Below, in pieces: positions 19,400-30,282 of a DNA stretch of 64,000 nucleotides (positions are counted from its first letter, which is position 1; every line of letters starts with the position of its first letter). Made by a program: the position numbers and the translations under genes. The notes beneath the pieces were generated by a model. That model was not told the origin of the DNA. It was given only the letters and a program-made list of their open reading frames with translations, and ran no database searches. This DNA comes from Gracilaria domingensis (Eukaryota; Rhodophyta; Florideophyceae; Gracilariales; Gracilariaceae): the NCBI GenBank assembly GCA_022539475.1, contig VCMS01000021.1:62001-126000 (forward strand), in the 5' to 3' direction.

Positions 19400-19598
19400 G
19401 CGCAACGTAACCAACCATTGTGACATACTTAATGTGCATCGTAACGTTCTTAGACACCCTCCAGATGCTAGCGGAGACTCCCAGAGAACCATAACTCTGG
19501 TGGATAAGGACATGCACACCTTCATCCCACACTCGGCATTTACCTTTCACGCGCCAGCCCTCACTGTTCAGAATGAAGTATCTCTGTTTTGTGCTGCT
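19400..19598 (+). pseudogene. Copia-1 polyprotein fragment between protease and integrase
   Basis: The frame resumes after the hAT TSD with GRNVTNHCDILNVHRNVLR and matches Copia-2 (GRNVTTRCDILHMNDNLLK), including DKDMHTFIPHSAFTF versus DVDMHTYIPHSVFTC. It is cut after LFCAA by the 890-bp insertion at 19599 and continues at 20494. Confidence 0.85.
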
Positions 19599-20488
19599 GG
19601 AAAATGCGGGATATGAAAAAATTCGTAGAAATTGAAAACAAGACGTCTGTTTCTTAGTAGAAGTAAATTCAGCGCTTAAGGAAAATTTGCATTGAGGCAA
19701 TGTGACAATGTAAGTTACAACAATTCTGACGTTACAAAATACGAAAATGTGCACAATACAGTAAACGTCTAAAAGGACAATGACCTTGACAATCCCATTA
19801 ATTTTACTTTAATGATAACTACCAAGTTATCACAAGATTACATCAAAGTTAGCATGTTATGTTGTGGTGATAAGTTGGATAACATCAATGTTTTGGGGCC
19901 CGAGCTTCAGATAAGAAGTGGAGGCAGTCTTAGATACCCTTACTTACTTGTTAATCTGGTGAAGTTCTTTCATGAGCTTCACAATTTAAGGTTCTTACTT
20001 GAACCAAATTTAAAGCTAAAGAGTTACAAAACTGAAAATTTTGCGCTTTTCTTTCAAACTTAGCAGGGTGAGACTTTAAATATCTTCTATTCGGCACTTT
20101 ATATTTATTAGTGTATACAAACAAAACAGTCTCATAGACATATTCTAGCTTTATTTGAAGTTTGAACGGGAATACAGTTCTACTTCCATGTTCAAACGAA
20201 GTTAACATTAGTTATCAAACCCAAAATAACACACATCATGATGTGATGCATGATGTGTTAATGAAGAGAATAATGTCATCAACCGGTACTGTAATTCAGA
20301 TATTTCAGGTAATGTGTCCCTAACGAAAGAGAGGTGTGCGCCGTTACAATACAAGAGAAATTCTTATAAAGGGTTTCTCTTACACCATAACTTAATTCGG
20401 TTATTTGTGAAATGTTCGCACTTTTGCAAAGAGAACCAAAGCGTAAATGTGTTACATTTTTAGATTTTTATGCTTTTCCCGCAATTCC
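19599..20488. mobile_element. 890-bp non-autonomous TIR element
   Basis: It begins GGAAAATGCGGGATATG and ends with the inverse of GGAATTGCGGGAAAAGCAT, an imperfect terminal inverted repeat. The 5-bp TSD CTGCT lies at 19594-19598 and 20489-20493. Excising it restores the Copia-1 reading frame. It is AT-rich and has no coding capacity. An internal palindrome (ACACATCATG ... CATGATGTGT) lies near 20230-20258. The superfamily is not recognised. Confidence 0.8.
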
Positions 20489-20493
20489 CTGCT

Positions 20494-22140
20494 CACTTCA
20501 GTACTGGCAATACAGATAGACCGTGGCAAGACCTGAAGAAGATCGTCGACAAGGTTCACAGTCACGTATGCGGTCAATCTACGTATACTGATATCCGTAT
20601 ACTCCTCGAACGGAACGAGCTTTGGGACAACGCCGTTGATAAGTATTTACAGGAGACATTAGAGAAGTGCACTGCCTGCCGCACGACTGCACGACCTGTA
20701 CCAACACGCAAGGTCTCACTAAGCTCCAGGTCAAGGTCATTCAACAAAGTTGTCTGCGTTGATCACCTCTTTCTTGACCAAGAGTGTGTCATGCATGCAA
20801 TGGATTCCGTCTCGCGCTACTCTGTCGGTGCCGTTGTCGAAGACACCTCGATGGATAAGGCTGTAATTTTATTCGACGCTCAGTGGATTACCCCCTTTTG
20901 GGCACCACAGGTAGTAGCATACGACACTGGCTTTGAGAATCAACCCTTCAGCCAATATCTCAACTCTCGAGACATCGAATCACGTCCCTTGCCGCCGCGT
21001 CGTCACAATAAGAATGTATTGGAATCGAAACACAGGATAGTTCGGGATGTATTTCTCCGCCTCAAGCACGCGTCGGATAATCAGAACAGAGGTTCGATAG
21101 CGTTACTTGTTCAACTCGCTATTCGTGTTTCTAACGATCTGTATGGTAGCGATGTAATTTCAGCTCAAGAATTGGCCAAGGGATACACGCGACCACTAGA
21201 ACCCGACCAACTTCCCAAGCTGCTGCCAAAGGATATCGTAGATGCTCATGATATCTTGCTTGCGAAGCGCAAGCTGACGCGAATACTGAGGTCTAAAACT
21301 TTCGAAGAACGTCCTGTGTCCGTCGGAGACCTCGGGCAAATCTTCGTCAAGCAGCAAAACGAAAAAAGAGGAAGGTGGTCACAGGACAAGCCGATCCTCG
21401 CTTCTGACATCCTCAACCGAACGGTCACTGTACCCGGATCGAAGGGACGGACCGTGAGCGCTGCTATCGAGGACGTTAGGCTCTCAGTGGCGAGTAATGA
21501 GATAGCAACCGCTGTGCAGGATGCTATAGATGAACTCGACAGGGACCTGGATGAGGTTGTAGGTCAGCTACCAGACACAGAAGCGATTCAGATGTCCTCT
21601 CTGCAAACGACACCGAGGTAAATGACCAAACACTCCGTGCAACACCTGATGGTGAAGCTGAAACGGAAGCAGTTGGTCCTAATTTACCATCTGTTGGAGA
21701 CCGCATAGAAGTGTACTGGCCAATTGATAAGACATTTTATTCAGGGACAGTGGCCACGATCGATAAGGACACGCAGAAATACTCCGTTCAATACGATGAC
21801 GGAGATACAGAGAATCTCATTCTGGAGCAAGAAGTTTGGAATCATTTGAAGGAGAACGATAACCTCACACAGGCTCAACAGGAACAGGAGAGCGAAAGTT
21901 CCGAGCCTAATGTTGCAGCGGCAGAAGTAGAGCTTTCCCCAGGACAGGAGTTGCAAAACACGGAGCAGGAGCTGATCAAAGCTTACTATAAAGCGTTTGG
22001 GTCCACAGAATTTATGTTACATCAGGCCCAAAATTTGCCTCCGTATGCCACTCAGAATGCATATGCCAGGGAAGAAAAATCGTTCAAGAAGATTGTGCCA
22101 GATGTTCCAGTATCAGAGGTACCCAAGACCGCCAACATTG
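20494..22140 (+). pseudogene. Copia-1 integrase and Tudor-like region
   Basis: Translation resumes with STGNTDRPWQDLKKIV and shows the integrase zinc finger (HVCGQ ... CTAC), the D,D,E core (CVDHLFLDQ, VAYDTGFEN, VLESKHR) and PLPPRRHNKN, all matching Copia-2. The frame ends at 21621, but a shift near 21560-21600 leads into the frame DVLSANDTEVND followed by the Tudor-like segment GDRIEVYWPIDKTFYSGTV and the linker before RT (VELSPGQELQN, EFMLHQAQNLPPYATQN). The Harbinger insertion at 22141 interrupts it at TANI. Confidence 0.86.
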
Positions 22141-22391
22141 AGCGCATTCCGAAATTTCGACAGCGACAATTTGACAGTTGTGACGAGTGTGACATACTCA
22201 TGTATAATAGATGGCACATGGCATGATTACAGAAATAGCCTGTGAGCAGTGTGTAACCAAACTGTGCGTTTGTGGAGAGGCGACAAAAGTGCCTTCGATG
22301 AAGAGCTCCTCCACAGCCTTTCTTCGGAGCACGAAGAACACTCTACGGCTCTCACTGTCCCTTAAAACCACCACAAGCAGTTCCCGCAACC

Positions 22392-23615
22392 ATGGAGAAA
22401 CTTGTCCAAGAAATAATCTATCAAAGACGCGTAGCAACAACAACGATCATGGCAGCCATCGCAATCATGACCAAAAGCGCCGTGATAACCAAAAGAAAAA
22501 AAAAAAAAAAAACGTAGACGTAATCAAGCATATCTGCGGCGACTGGCTCTTCAAACGCCTCGGTCGTTACGCTTTCGAACAAGTTGGGAGTATTTGAGAG
22601 ACAGATGTCAGGATAAGGAATTTGTCAAAGTTACAAACTTTACCGTATCAATGTTTTCAAAGTACTTACTACCATTGTTCCATAAAATGCGACAGACACA
22701 GGTGAAAAAGACTCCGTACTCAACGAAGCAAAACCGCAAAGGACGAAGATCTCTTCTAAACAGCACAGATCGTCTTGGTTTTTTTTATGGTATTTGAAAT
22801 CTACGTGCACAATGCGAAAGTTGTGTGTAATATTTGGATTGACACCGGCAGTTGCGTCCGTTTGGTTAGATTATGGATTGTCTGTCCTTTATCACACAGT
22901 TAAAGACCCGTCATTCTCTCTCTGCCGAGTACACTGGCCTACCACACCGGAAATGAAAGCATCAGCTGATCTTCTTCAACGAAATAGAGCAGTCGGTAAT
23001 GCGTTGCCTGGTGTTTTTGCGCTAATTGAAGGAGGTACGCTGAGCTGTGCCGAATATGTGGACCCAAATATTCAGAACGCCTACTATGATGGGTACACTT
23101 GCCGCGTTGACATCACGAATCTTCTTGTATACAACTTTTTTGGTGAAGTGATACATGCTGCGGTTAACTTTGCTGGCTCGTGGCATGATATGCACCTGGC
23201 GTGGAGCTCTAATCTTTATTCTACATTGCTCTCCGATGAGATTACTCCAGTAGAATTCGCTTTACTCGCGGACACGGCGTTTGTAGACGACATTGAAATA
23301 ACAAAGGGTAAAATTCTGCGCCCAAGAAAGACGGATGAAAAGGCTCCAGAGCTCAAAAGTGCTACACTGTACGCGGTGGATTTGGTGCTACAGCGTATAA
23401 TCCCAAGCGAACGCCAAGCTGCGGAATGGGGAGTTCGTTGTTTGAAAGGGCCATTTGGGAGATTACGGACGGTTTTGCCTGCTGATTCTTATCGCCGAAA
23501 GCTGATTCTGGTGTCATGCATTCATTTACTCAATCTTCGCACGCGTACTATAGGACTGAACCATATCCGCTCTACCTATGATCCCTTAAATTGTGCTCAA
23601 CCGGTTCTAAATTAG
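22392..23615 (+). pseudogene. Harbinger transposase with two homopolymer frameshifts
   Basis: The likely start is the ATG at 22392 (MEKLVQEIIYQRRV). The frame shifts in a run of 17 A (22496-22512) into RRRNQAYLRRLALQTPRS, and again in a run of 8 T near 22774-22785 (DRLG to LWYLKSTCTMRKL). The last frame runs to 23615. The DDE domain shows IEGGTL, DPNIQNAYYDGYTC, NFAGSWHDMHLAW, LLADTAFV, and a C-terminal RQAAEWGVRCLKGPFGRL with the catalytic Glu, then RTRTIGLNHIRSTYDP, typical of DDE_Tnp_4 proteins found in fungi, oomycetes and algae. The first catalytic Asp (family GFVDG) appears as Glu (ALIEGG). Mutation, assembly errors in homopolymers, or both could explain the shifts. Confidence 0.85.
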
Positions 23616-25158
23616 TCGCACATCATTCTGATCTTACCGCTGAGGCGTCGTACCTTTTGGACGTATGGTACTCACCTGTCTGCAAACATTCGACCTTTCT
23701 CCTTTTGGTATTATCATTGTTTAATCTCAAAGCCTCGTTGCCTCTCTTCAGTTCCAGAGCTATTCAATTCCTACACTTCACATCGATGGTCCCTGTACTG
23801 CGCACAGCGGTTTTAAGCGGAAGGCGAAGCAGTCGTACTGATAAACACAGCGCATGAGAAGTCTGTTTGTGCTACAAATTAGTGCAAAGCGTCGAGTGTG
23901 AAGCACGAGTCCGGCGTAATTGAATACTAATGCGCAGTTTGGTTGGCATTCTACTATATGCACCCCATGCTGTGCGCAAGTCGCAAGAAGCGCGCCAGCT
24001 CCATAAACACCGAAGCAATTATGAGCGACAGCGGTTTAGAAGGGAATGTGGCAAGCCTGAGCAGAACTCCAATGGACACTAAAACCACTGACCATAGACA
24101 CCACCTCCGCTGCCGAATTATACAACATGTCGGATGATCCGGAATCTGTACATATGGAACTCTCTACGAGAAAAGCCAAAAATGGATAAAGCATGTCGGC
24201 GTCTTCCTCTTGTGCACATCTTGGAGAGACTCTGCGCTGCCACATCAACCACCTGCGCGCTGCCTGCGGCCGTGCGCGGCCGATCGCTGCTTCACCCGAC
24301 TTTGTGATATCGAAAGATATGGGAATAATGTCTGCAATGCGGCGCTTGGAGGATCACTACCCTCAAAGAGGCAGACCGAGGTGGCAGTGCGGGACGTCCA
24401 TAGCCGCATGGCGTCCGTCGTGACGTATAGGAAGGAAGGATGACGGCACTGCTGGCGTATGGTTTGGATCTCGTATGTACCGCACGATTGTACAAGGCCA
24501 CGCCGGATTTTATCCCTTTTGATCTAGCCTCGAAGTTTCCACGAGCGCGTTGAAATCCGCTGAATCACAAGACCGTGTGCGCCGCTCGTTTTTCCGCCCG
24601 CGATGTCTTTTCCAGTTCTACGTATTTCTTAAAAGCTCTGCATACATTGCTCCGTGGCTTATATGGTGCGTTTTTCTTGGTCCTGGCACATGGTGCCCAT
24701 ATGGCAAACATTCGAGCCCGCCTCATGCTGAACCATTGAAAGAGAAAGCGCTGTGCCTCAGATTCGCGCCACGCGGAAGATGAATTATGTATTTCCTGGT
24801 AACACCGGTTGCGAGTTGCTCTTTAATGTGATGAATGAAGTTAGGGCCACGGGAACTGGATCTATGATGCCACAAGAGCTCCGCCAAATATTCTTTTGAA
24901 TGTGTTTTCTCGTTCGGAACTCTATTCTTCAAAGTTCCGGGAAACAAGAAAATCGCACCTCTATTCTTCGCCGCGGTCTTTCCTACAAATGTGCACGTGA
25001 TGTTTTTGTGTCCACTTTTTCATAACCCCAACTCTCAGGAGAAATTTAATAGCGCTGCATTCTAGTCGAACATATGGACTCACAGTATACCAACCAAACG
25101 TCGTCTTGCCCTGCTCATTCTCTAATGATCTCAGATGTGCGATAATAATTGATGTTAC
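23616..25158. other. Internal spacer of Harbinger element
   Basis: About 1.5 kb lies between the transposase stop and the end of the convergent Myb-like gene. Short open frames exist on both strands, but none shows a known motif or homology to anything else in the window. It may include the 3' UTRs of both genes. Confidence 0.5.
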
Positions 25159-25947
25159 TTATGAGAGCTTGCGAAGTATTGCCATCATGTCATCCATTTT
25201 TTCCGATACGGCCTTCATTTTCGCGTCGATGATGTCTATGACTTCTTTCCTTGTAACCGTAGTTTGAGTTGGGGACTGAAATTGAACTGGTTTTGCTAGT
25301 GTACTGTTGAGTTGTTTCAAATTCTCATTGACATTTCTCATTTCTTCTCCAACCGAATATGTTTTCTTCTTTCTACGTTTTCCAACATACTGGACGCTCT
25401 CAAGCTTTCGCTTTTGATTCCTACGATTTTCAATACTTATTTCTGAATGTCCAGACTCAGATGTCTTATAATCGTCATCGTCTTCCCTGATATCCATGTC
25501 GCCTACAAGTGCGGCTGACATTTTGGTGAATATTGCTCGCTCCGCTTGTATAGCTCTTCGTACAGGCTGTGGACATGTTGGGTCTCCTGTCTTTTTGCTG
25601 GATTTTACAAGATTGTCAAACTTGGTTCGTAACGACTTTGCTGTTCGCGTTGGCCTATCATGCGTGCGGATTGTTGTGTTATACCTCTGTTCCACAAGAG
25701 CCCATTCATTTGCCCCGAGGGGAAGAATTTCATCAATGCAATCCATGAGGATTTCGCACTCGTCGCTTGTGTAGTTCGGAGCGTTTTCGCGAGAATGGGG
25801 ATTTCTTTTCTGTTTCTTTTGCGCATTTGAGGGAGCTGCTGCTGGTTTTGTAGGCTCAGAAGGCTGAGTACCACGGTTTGGGGGAGCGGCTGATGCTTCG
25901 TTTCTGCCGCCGAAGCCGAAGGGTGTCGTAGAGCTTTTTCGAGTCAT
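25159..25947 (-). CDS. Harbinger Myb/SANT-like DNA-binding protein
   Basis: A 262-codon intact ORF with a clear ATG at 25947. The N-terminus is low-complexity (Ala/Pro/Ser, then basic KKQKRNPHSREN). A Myb-like trihelix region (about residues 57-135: YTSDECEILMDCIDEILPLG, EWALVEQRYN, TAKSLRTKFDNLV) resembles the DUF6818/SANT proteins paired with transposases in oomycetes, fungi and algae. A bipartite basic stretch (NRRNQKRKLE, GKRRKKK) could be a nuclear localisation signal. The C-terminus (VIDIIDAKMKAVSEKMDDMM) looks like a coiled coil. In Harbinger systems this partner binds element ends and helps import the transposase. It is undamaged although its transposase is broken. Confidence 0.82.
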   Translation of the reverse strand: MTRKSSTTPFGFGGRNEASAAPPNRGTQPSEPTKPAAAPSNAQKKQKRNPHSRENAPNYTSDECEILMDCIDEILPLGANEWALVEQRYNTTIRTHDRPTRTAKSLRTKFDNLVKSSKKTGDPTCPQPVRRAIQAERAIFTKMSAALVGDMDIREDDDDYKTSESGHSEISIENRRNQKRKLESVQYVGKRRKKKTYSVGEEMRNVNENLKQLNSTLAKPVQFQSPTQTTVTRKEVIDIIDAKMKAVSEKMDDMMAILRKLS

Positions 25948-26188
25948 ATGCAGATGTGTTCTGAAGCCGCAAAAGATTTCGCAGAGAACGGCTGTGGCTC
26001 TCTACGGTTGTCGCACCCTCCACAACAAATCTACACTTCTTGGTGTTTGTGATTTTGTAGGTCTCTAACGCTCTCTGAATAGCCTTATAGATCAGCATAT
26101 CTCGCTGTCACGCTCGACAATCTCAGCCAATCAGAATCACCTAAATTTGTAGATGTGTGGCTGTCAGAATTTCGGAATGCACTCATTG

Positions 26189-26266
26189 TAACCAGTCACG
26201 TCTTCTACAAGGTCAAACACTGTGATGACGACACGCTGACCTTGAAGGCACGAATTGCTGTACACG
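26189..26266 (+). pseudogene. Copia-1 RT start fragment
   Basis: The short segment VTSHVFYKVKHCDDDTLTLKARIAVH matches VTSHVLYKVKKCDDESFTLKARIAVH of Copia-2 and joins 22140 to 31653 in frame once the Harbinger and Gypsy-1 insertions are removed. Confidence 0.85.
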
Positions 26267-26556
26267 TGTGCGCTTCGGTCGTAGTGCAAGATGGTGGAGT
26301 GAGAGGTGTCGAGTTCGATGCCTCCGGTTTACTCTGGAGGCGTTCGTACAAGGCGTTAAATACGCCGCAGCTTGTGAACGAGCACGGCTTGAGCTCCACC
26401 AAAATCTACAGTGCCACCCAGAAATGCGTCTCTGAGTGGCGTGGACGCATAGAGGCGGGACATGCCTCGCGATGTGCGTGAGTGGCGCTCAATCTAAACT
26501 ACTAAAGTGACTACTGCGTAGTGTCTCTACCAAGTGGCTGAGTAACGGCCACTACA
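26267..26556 (-). repeat. Gypsy-1 3' LTR
   Basis: On the plus strand it reads TGTGCGCTTCGGTCG to GGCCACTACA and matches 31359-31647 with about eight differences including a one-base indel. Confidence 0.9.
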
Positions 26557-26566
26557 CTCCCCTTCT

Positions 26567-27784
26567 TCAAAGACCAAGTACCTGTTTCGCCTTCTTAGCC
26601 AAAGCTTTGGGGGTGGTTTTGCGGCGCAGTAAGCGCTGCACCATGACGGGCACGTCCTTGTACATATGTGTCAGTGGTTCCAGAGTATCGTCGTTCTTGC
26701 TGAAACCCTTCCAGCGGACATGAACAAATATCCCATCTTCGTGCTCGACTAGTTTCAGCAACCGGGAAACTGGCATACCCGTTTCGGATGAAAGCACATG
26801 CCACATGATAGCCTCTTTGTTGAGAGAGGCGTCGTGATAGAACTTCAACCGAGAGCCATGTACATCATCTATCACGCCGTTGCGTAGATCTTCTACTTGG
26901 AAAACGTAGTCTGAAAGAGATTTGACAATTCGTCTGGGGCCGCGCCAACGCAGCGCCAACTTCTCACCGGCGTGAAAGTCTTCACGAGCAACTAGAACAA
27001 AGTCACCGTTCTCAAAATTCGGTAGTTTGTCTTTCGAAGCGCGAGAGCGAGAGAGTGCGCGATTCTTCTGCAGCGCCGTATGCACCAACGGGTGCAGCTC
27101 GGCAACCTTCACCTTGAGAGCGTCAATGTTCACGCACTTTTCCAACAGTGCTTCGGTTACAGTCATCGCTTCGGTGGTGGTGGTGCGGAGAAAGGTTGAG
27201 ATGGGAGGGGTCGGTTCCAGGCCAAGAAATGCCGTAATGGGGGCGATGTTGTTGCGCTGAGGTGAGGGTGCGTTGTTCAGAACGCTTTGTATGACAGGAA
27301 GAAGATCCGGCCACTCCGAGAATTCCATCTGATATTCGGAGACCAGAGCGCGAAAGGTGCGAATTACTTCCTTTCCAACTCGTTCCACTGCTCCGTTGCT
27401 CCAGGGCGTGTAGGGCAACGTGAAATGATGCGGAACACGAAGGCCTTTCGTGACCATGCGCACGGTCTCGTTTCGAAAGTGTGTAGGGCCATCGGACATT
27501 AGTCATTGGGGAACGTTAAAGGCCGCGCACCAGTCCACGATTGCTAGAGCGGCGTTCTCGGCAGAAGTCTCGGGTGTTGCGAAGAACCACTTGTAGTCCG
27601 AATGATCGTCTCTGAGCATCAGAATGTACTTGAAGCCTGCTTGGCTCGGCCCGATTTCAATATAATCGAACTGGAGCAGGTCATTCGCTTTCGTGCCGTG
27701 TAATGCAGGCCCGAATGGGCGCGGGACTTTCTCTCCGCCAAGAGTTGAGATGCAATGGATGCATCCCTTCACGAAAAGGTGCAC
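26567..27784 (-). pseudogene. Gypsy-1 integrase core and chromodomain
   Basis: The frame enters after the shift at the G7 run (about 27790) with HLFVKGCIHC, the CC part of the HHCC finger. The integrase core shows LLQFDYIEIG (first Asp), LMSDGPTHF (second Asp) and GAVERVGKE (Glu). A TGA at 27503-27505 replaces what is probably Trp before LMSDG. The GPY/F-like region (ALRWRGPRRIVKSL) precedes a chromodomain: VSRLLKLVEHEDGIFVHVRW, KGFSKNDDTLEPL. Such chromodomains bias integration towards marked chromatin in known chromoviruses. The gene ends just before the purine tract. Confidence 0.88.
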
Positions 27785-30282
27785 GTCGTTGGGGGGGTGC
27801 TCCAGTGATAGTACTTGCTCACGGTGCTCAGAGTCGTCTGCCTACCACGATGTCCGGCTGGTCCGGTGTGTGCAATGATGCAAAGACGGAGTTGAAGATC
27901 CTCCGAGGCATCTGGTATCCAAATTGCGCCGGCTGAGGTTTGCCACAGACCCTCCGAAATGACCAAATGCTTGGGGCGATGATTAGCATTGCGTTCTTGT
28001 TGTTCGGCAAGTTCGATGGTGGATGGCCAACAAAATTCGTCTGCATTCGATGACGGCAAAACGGGGATCTTGACCAGACGACGGACAGTAGGTGGAGCGC
28101 ACCAGCGAGTCATCATGTCGGTCCACACATTGTCGAGGCCACTGATGTGGAAGCAGAGGTACGAGTAGGCGCTAAGGCGCACAGCCCAGCGAAGAACTTT
28201 CCGGATTGATGATTGGCTGAGGTCGGGAAGAAGCGACAGAGGATCAAACAAAAACACTAGGTTGTTATGATCAGTGAGGAGATCGAAGCCGGCAGCTGTG
28301 GCTGCCAACCAGTGCATGCTCTCCACAGTGGCCATGATGGCGAAACCTTCTTTCTCCAGAGTCGACCACCCGAGCTGGGTTGAATTGAAACGCCCAGAGC
28401 AAAACGCAAGCGGGGTGTGGCGCTGTTCGCTATGTGGCTTCGCAAGGTCTTCGTACGGCACTTGTGTCACAATTCCAGACCAATGGGTATCCGATGCGTC
28501 GGTGTAGAAGCAAAGGCGCTGTTCTTCGTCTCGGTGCGCAAGCGTCACGGTATGGACCAAAGAGTTCTTGCATTGCTCAAATGCTTCGGCTTCGACTTCG
28601 CTCAAACCCAATGACTGTAGTCGTACTGCAGCAACCGCTCTCTTTGTGCGCTTCCCAGCGTGAGCATACACAGCTTCCAGAAAGTTGTGCAGAGGAGAGA
28701 TTAGCTCTGTGAATCCTGGTATGGCTGTCTTGACCCACTGCATGGCGCACACAAATTGTTGCAGATGAGCTCCAGTGGTGGGAGGCTCCATGTTCACAAG
28801 ACCCTCGAGCTGTCGAGGATCGTAGCGGATACCATCATCTGACACGATTCGACCGCACCATCGAATTGACTTAGCGAACAGAATGCATTTCATAGGGTGT
28901 AGGCGAATTCAGTACTGTGCAAAAGTGCGAAAGAGAAGACGAATACCATCCAGAAGGCCGTCGATGGTGTGATTGTGCAACAGGAGATCGTCGAGCCAGT
29001 AGAGTAGCTGCCTCAATAGATCCTTTGGAAAAATATCAGCAAGAGTCGACTGGAGATGCGTTGTGGCGTTTGTCGTGCCGTGAAGGACTCTGGTGGGTGA
29101 AAAGACCCCGTCAGGCGTGATGAAGAACTGCAGTTGTTGCGAATCCTTGTCCAACGGGAATTGCCAATATCCGTGAGAGAGATCGAATGAAGCAAAGAAT
29201 CGCGCTTTGGCCAGTTTCAGGAGCTCCTGCTCGATATTTGGCATTGGATACTGGTGCTTGACTGTGTACTCGTTGATCGGTCGGAGATCAACCGTGAAGC
29301 GGAATCGGGCTGCTTCAAATTTGGGAACGATGAGTGGTGCGGAAGCCCAAGGGGATGAAGGATTGGCATAGGCCATTCCAGCTTGTATAAGCTGGGTGAC
29401 GAAGGTGTCCAAAAATTCGCGCTGTGCTTGGGAGTACTTGCGGAGGCGTACTCGAACTGGACGCGCGTCTGGGGTAACAGAGATCTTCAGAGGGGGGACA
29501 TTAGCAGCGGGACCTGAGGAAAGAGAGGTGCGGAAAATGTTGAGGTTTTAGTTGACAATCTGCTTCAGTTCGTGGGTGGCCGGTGTGGGAAGCCCGTTTT
29601 CAACGGCTGCGTCGATCATTCCTTGGACCGCGGCGAGAATGTCCTCGTGTTGATCTGAGTCGACAGGATCTAGCAGTGAGGGATCGGGAAAAGGGTCTTC
29701 GTCTTGACGAGCAATGTCATAAACAACTCGCGGACGTTCTTGGATGGGCTGTGAAGTTTGCACTTTCGCTGGTTTCCCAGTAATTCTTGCAATCATCAGA
29801 CGGCTGACATAGCCTGTCGGCGAGTTCGGAGTGGGGTTTCCGACTTCTGAGCAGTCAGCACCATTGAGGTCAAAGCGGTTATTGTCCAAAAGCGTGTGAG
29901 TGTCAACGCGCAAATGCAGCAAGACTGGTGTACCAATTAGCAGGTCTTCACATGCGAGGTCGTCGTCGGCAACCAGAAATGAAATGTTCTGTAGCGCGAG
30001 GTTCCCGGAAGCGAGGTGCTAGATCGTGCTTGGTACTGTCCAACTTCTTGAGAAGGAGAAAGTCTCCGCTGAATCTTTGTGGTCCTTCTTCAAAGCTACG
30101 GAAAGTGACACCGTCTGAATGGCAGAAATTTTTCCAATTCCTTTGATGGCGGCCGCTTCCGCGAGCTTTGGAGAAACAATACTGTCATCACTTCCATCAT
30201 CGCATCGTCCTGTCGAATCTATGCAGGAAATGCCATCCGATACAGTGATGAAGCAACTAGGTGGAGATTGCTTCGCGCATGG
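27769..30282 (-). pseudogene. Gypsy-1 protease-RT-RNase H and integrase N-terminus
   Basis: One minus-strand frame contains a protease-like stretch (CIDSTG ... DSIVSPKLAEAAAI, later EDLLIGTPVLL), RT (RFRFTVDLRPINEYTV, FFASFDLSHGYWQFPL, LLYWLDDLLLH), RNase H (LCFYTDASDTHWSG, EKEGFAIMATV, LLTDHNNLVFLFDP) and the start of the integrase finger (IIAHTGPAGHRG). It is interrupted by TAG 30019-30021, TAA 29548-29550 and TGA 28909-28911, and shifts frame at a run of seven G (about 27790). All breaks except the shift are substitutions, so the original pol frame is easy to follow. It is continuous with Gag except for the TAG at 30283. Confidence 0.88.

Larger units (their letters stand above)
22141..26183. 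mobile_element. Harbinger-type transposon with transposase and Myb-like genes
   Basis: A 4043-bp element with 24-bp terminal inverted repeats at 22141-22164 and 26160-26183, which start AG(C/T)GCATTCCGAAATT and end GACAGC, with three mismatches. The flanking duplication is CATTG (22136-22140 and 26184-26188). It carries a Harbinger transposase (plus strand) and a Myb/SANT-like protein (minus strand) in convergent arrangement, the two-gene layout of the superfamily. Excision restores Copia-1 (TANI-VTSHV). The 5-bp TSD differs from the 3 bp usual for PIF/Harbinger. Confidence 0.9.

Noticed and set aside
24193-24783. Short ORFs in the Harbinger spacer
   Set aside because: Mutually overlapping, no motif, not conserved with anything else in the window.
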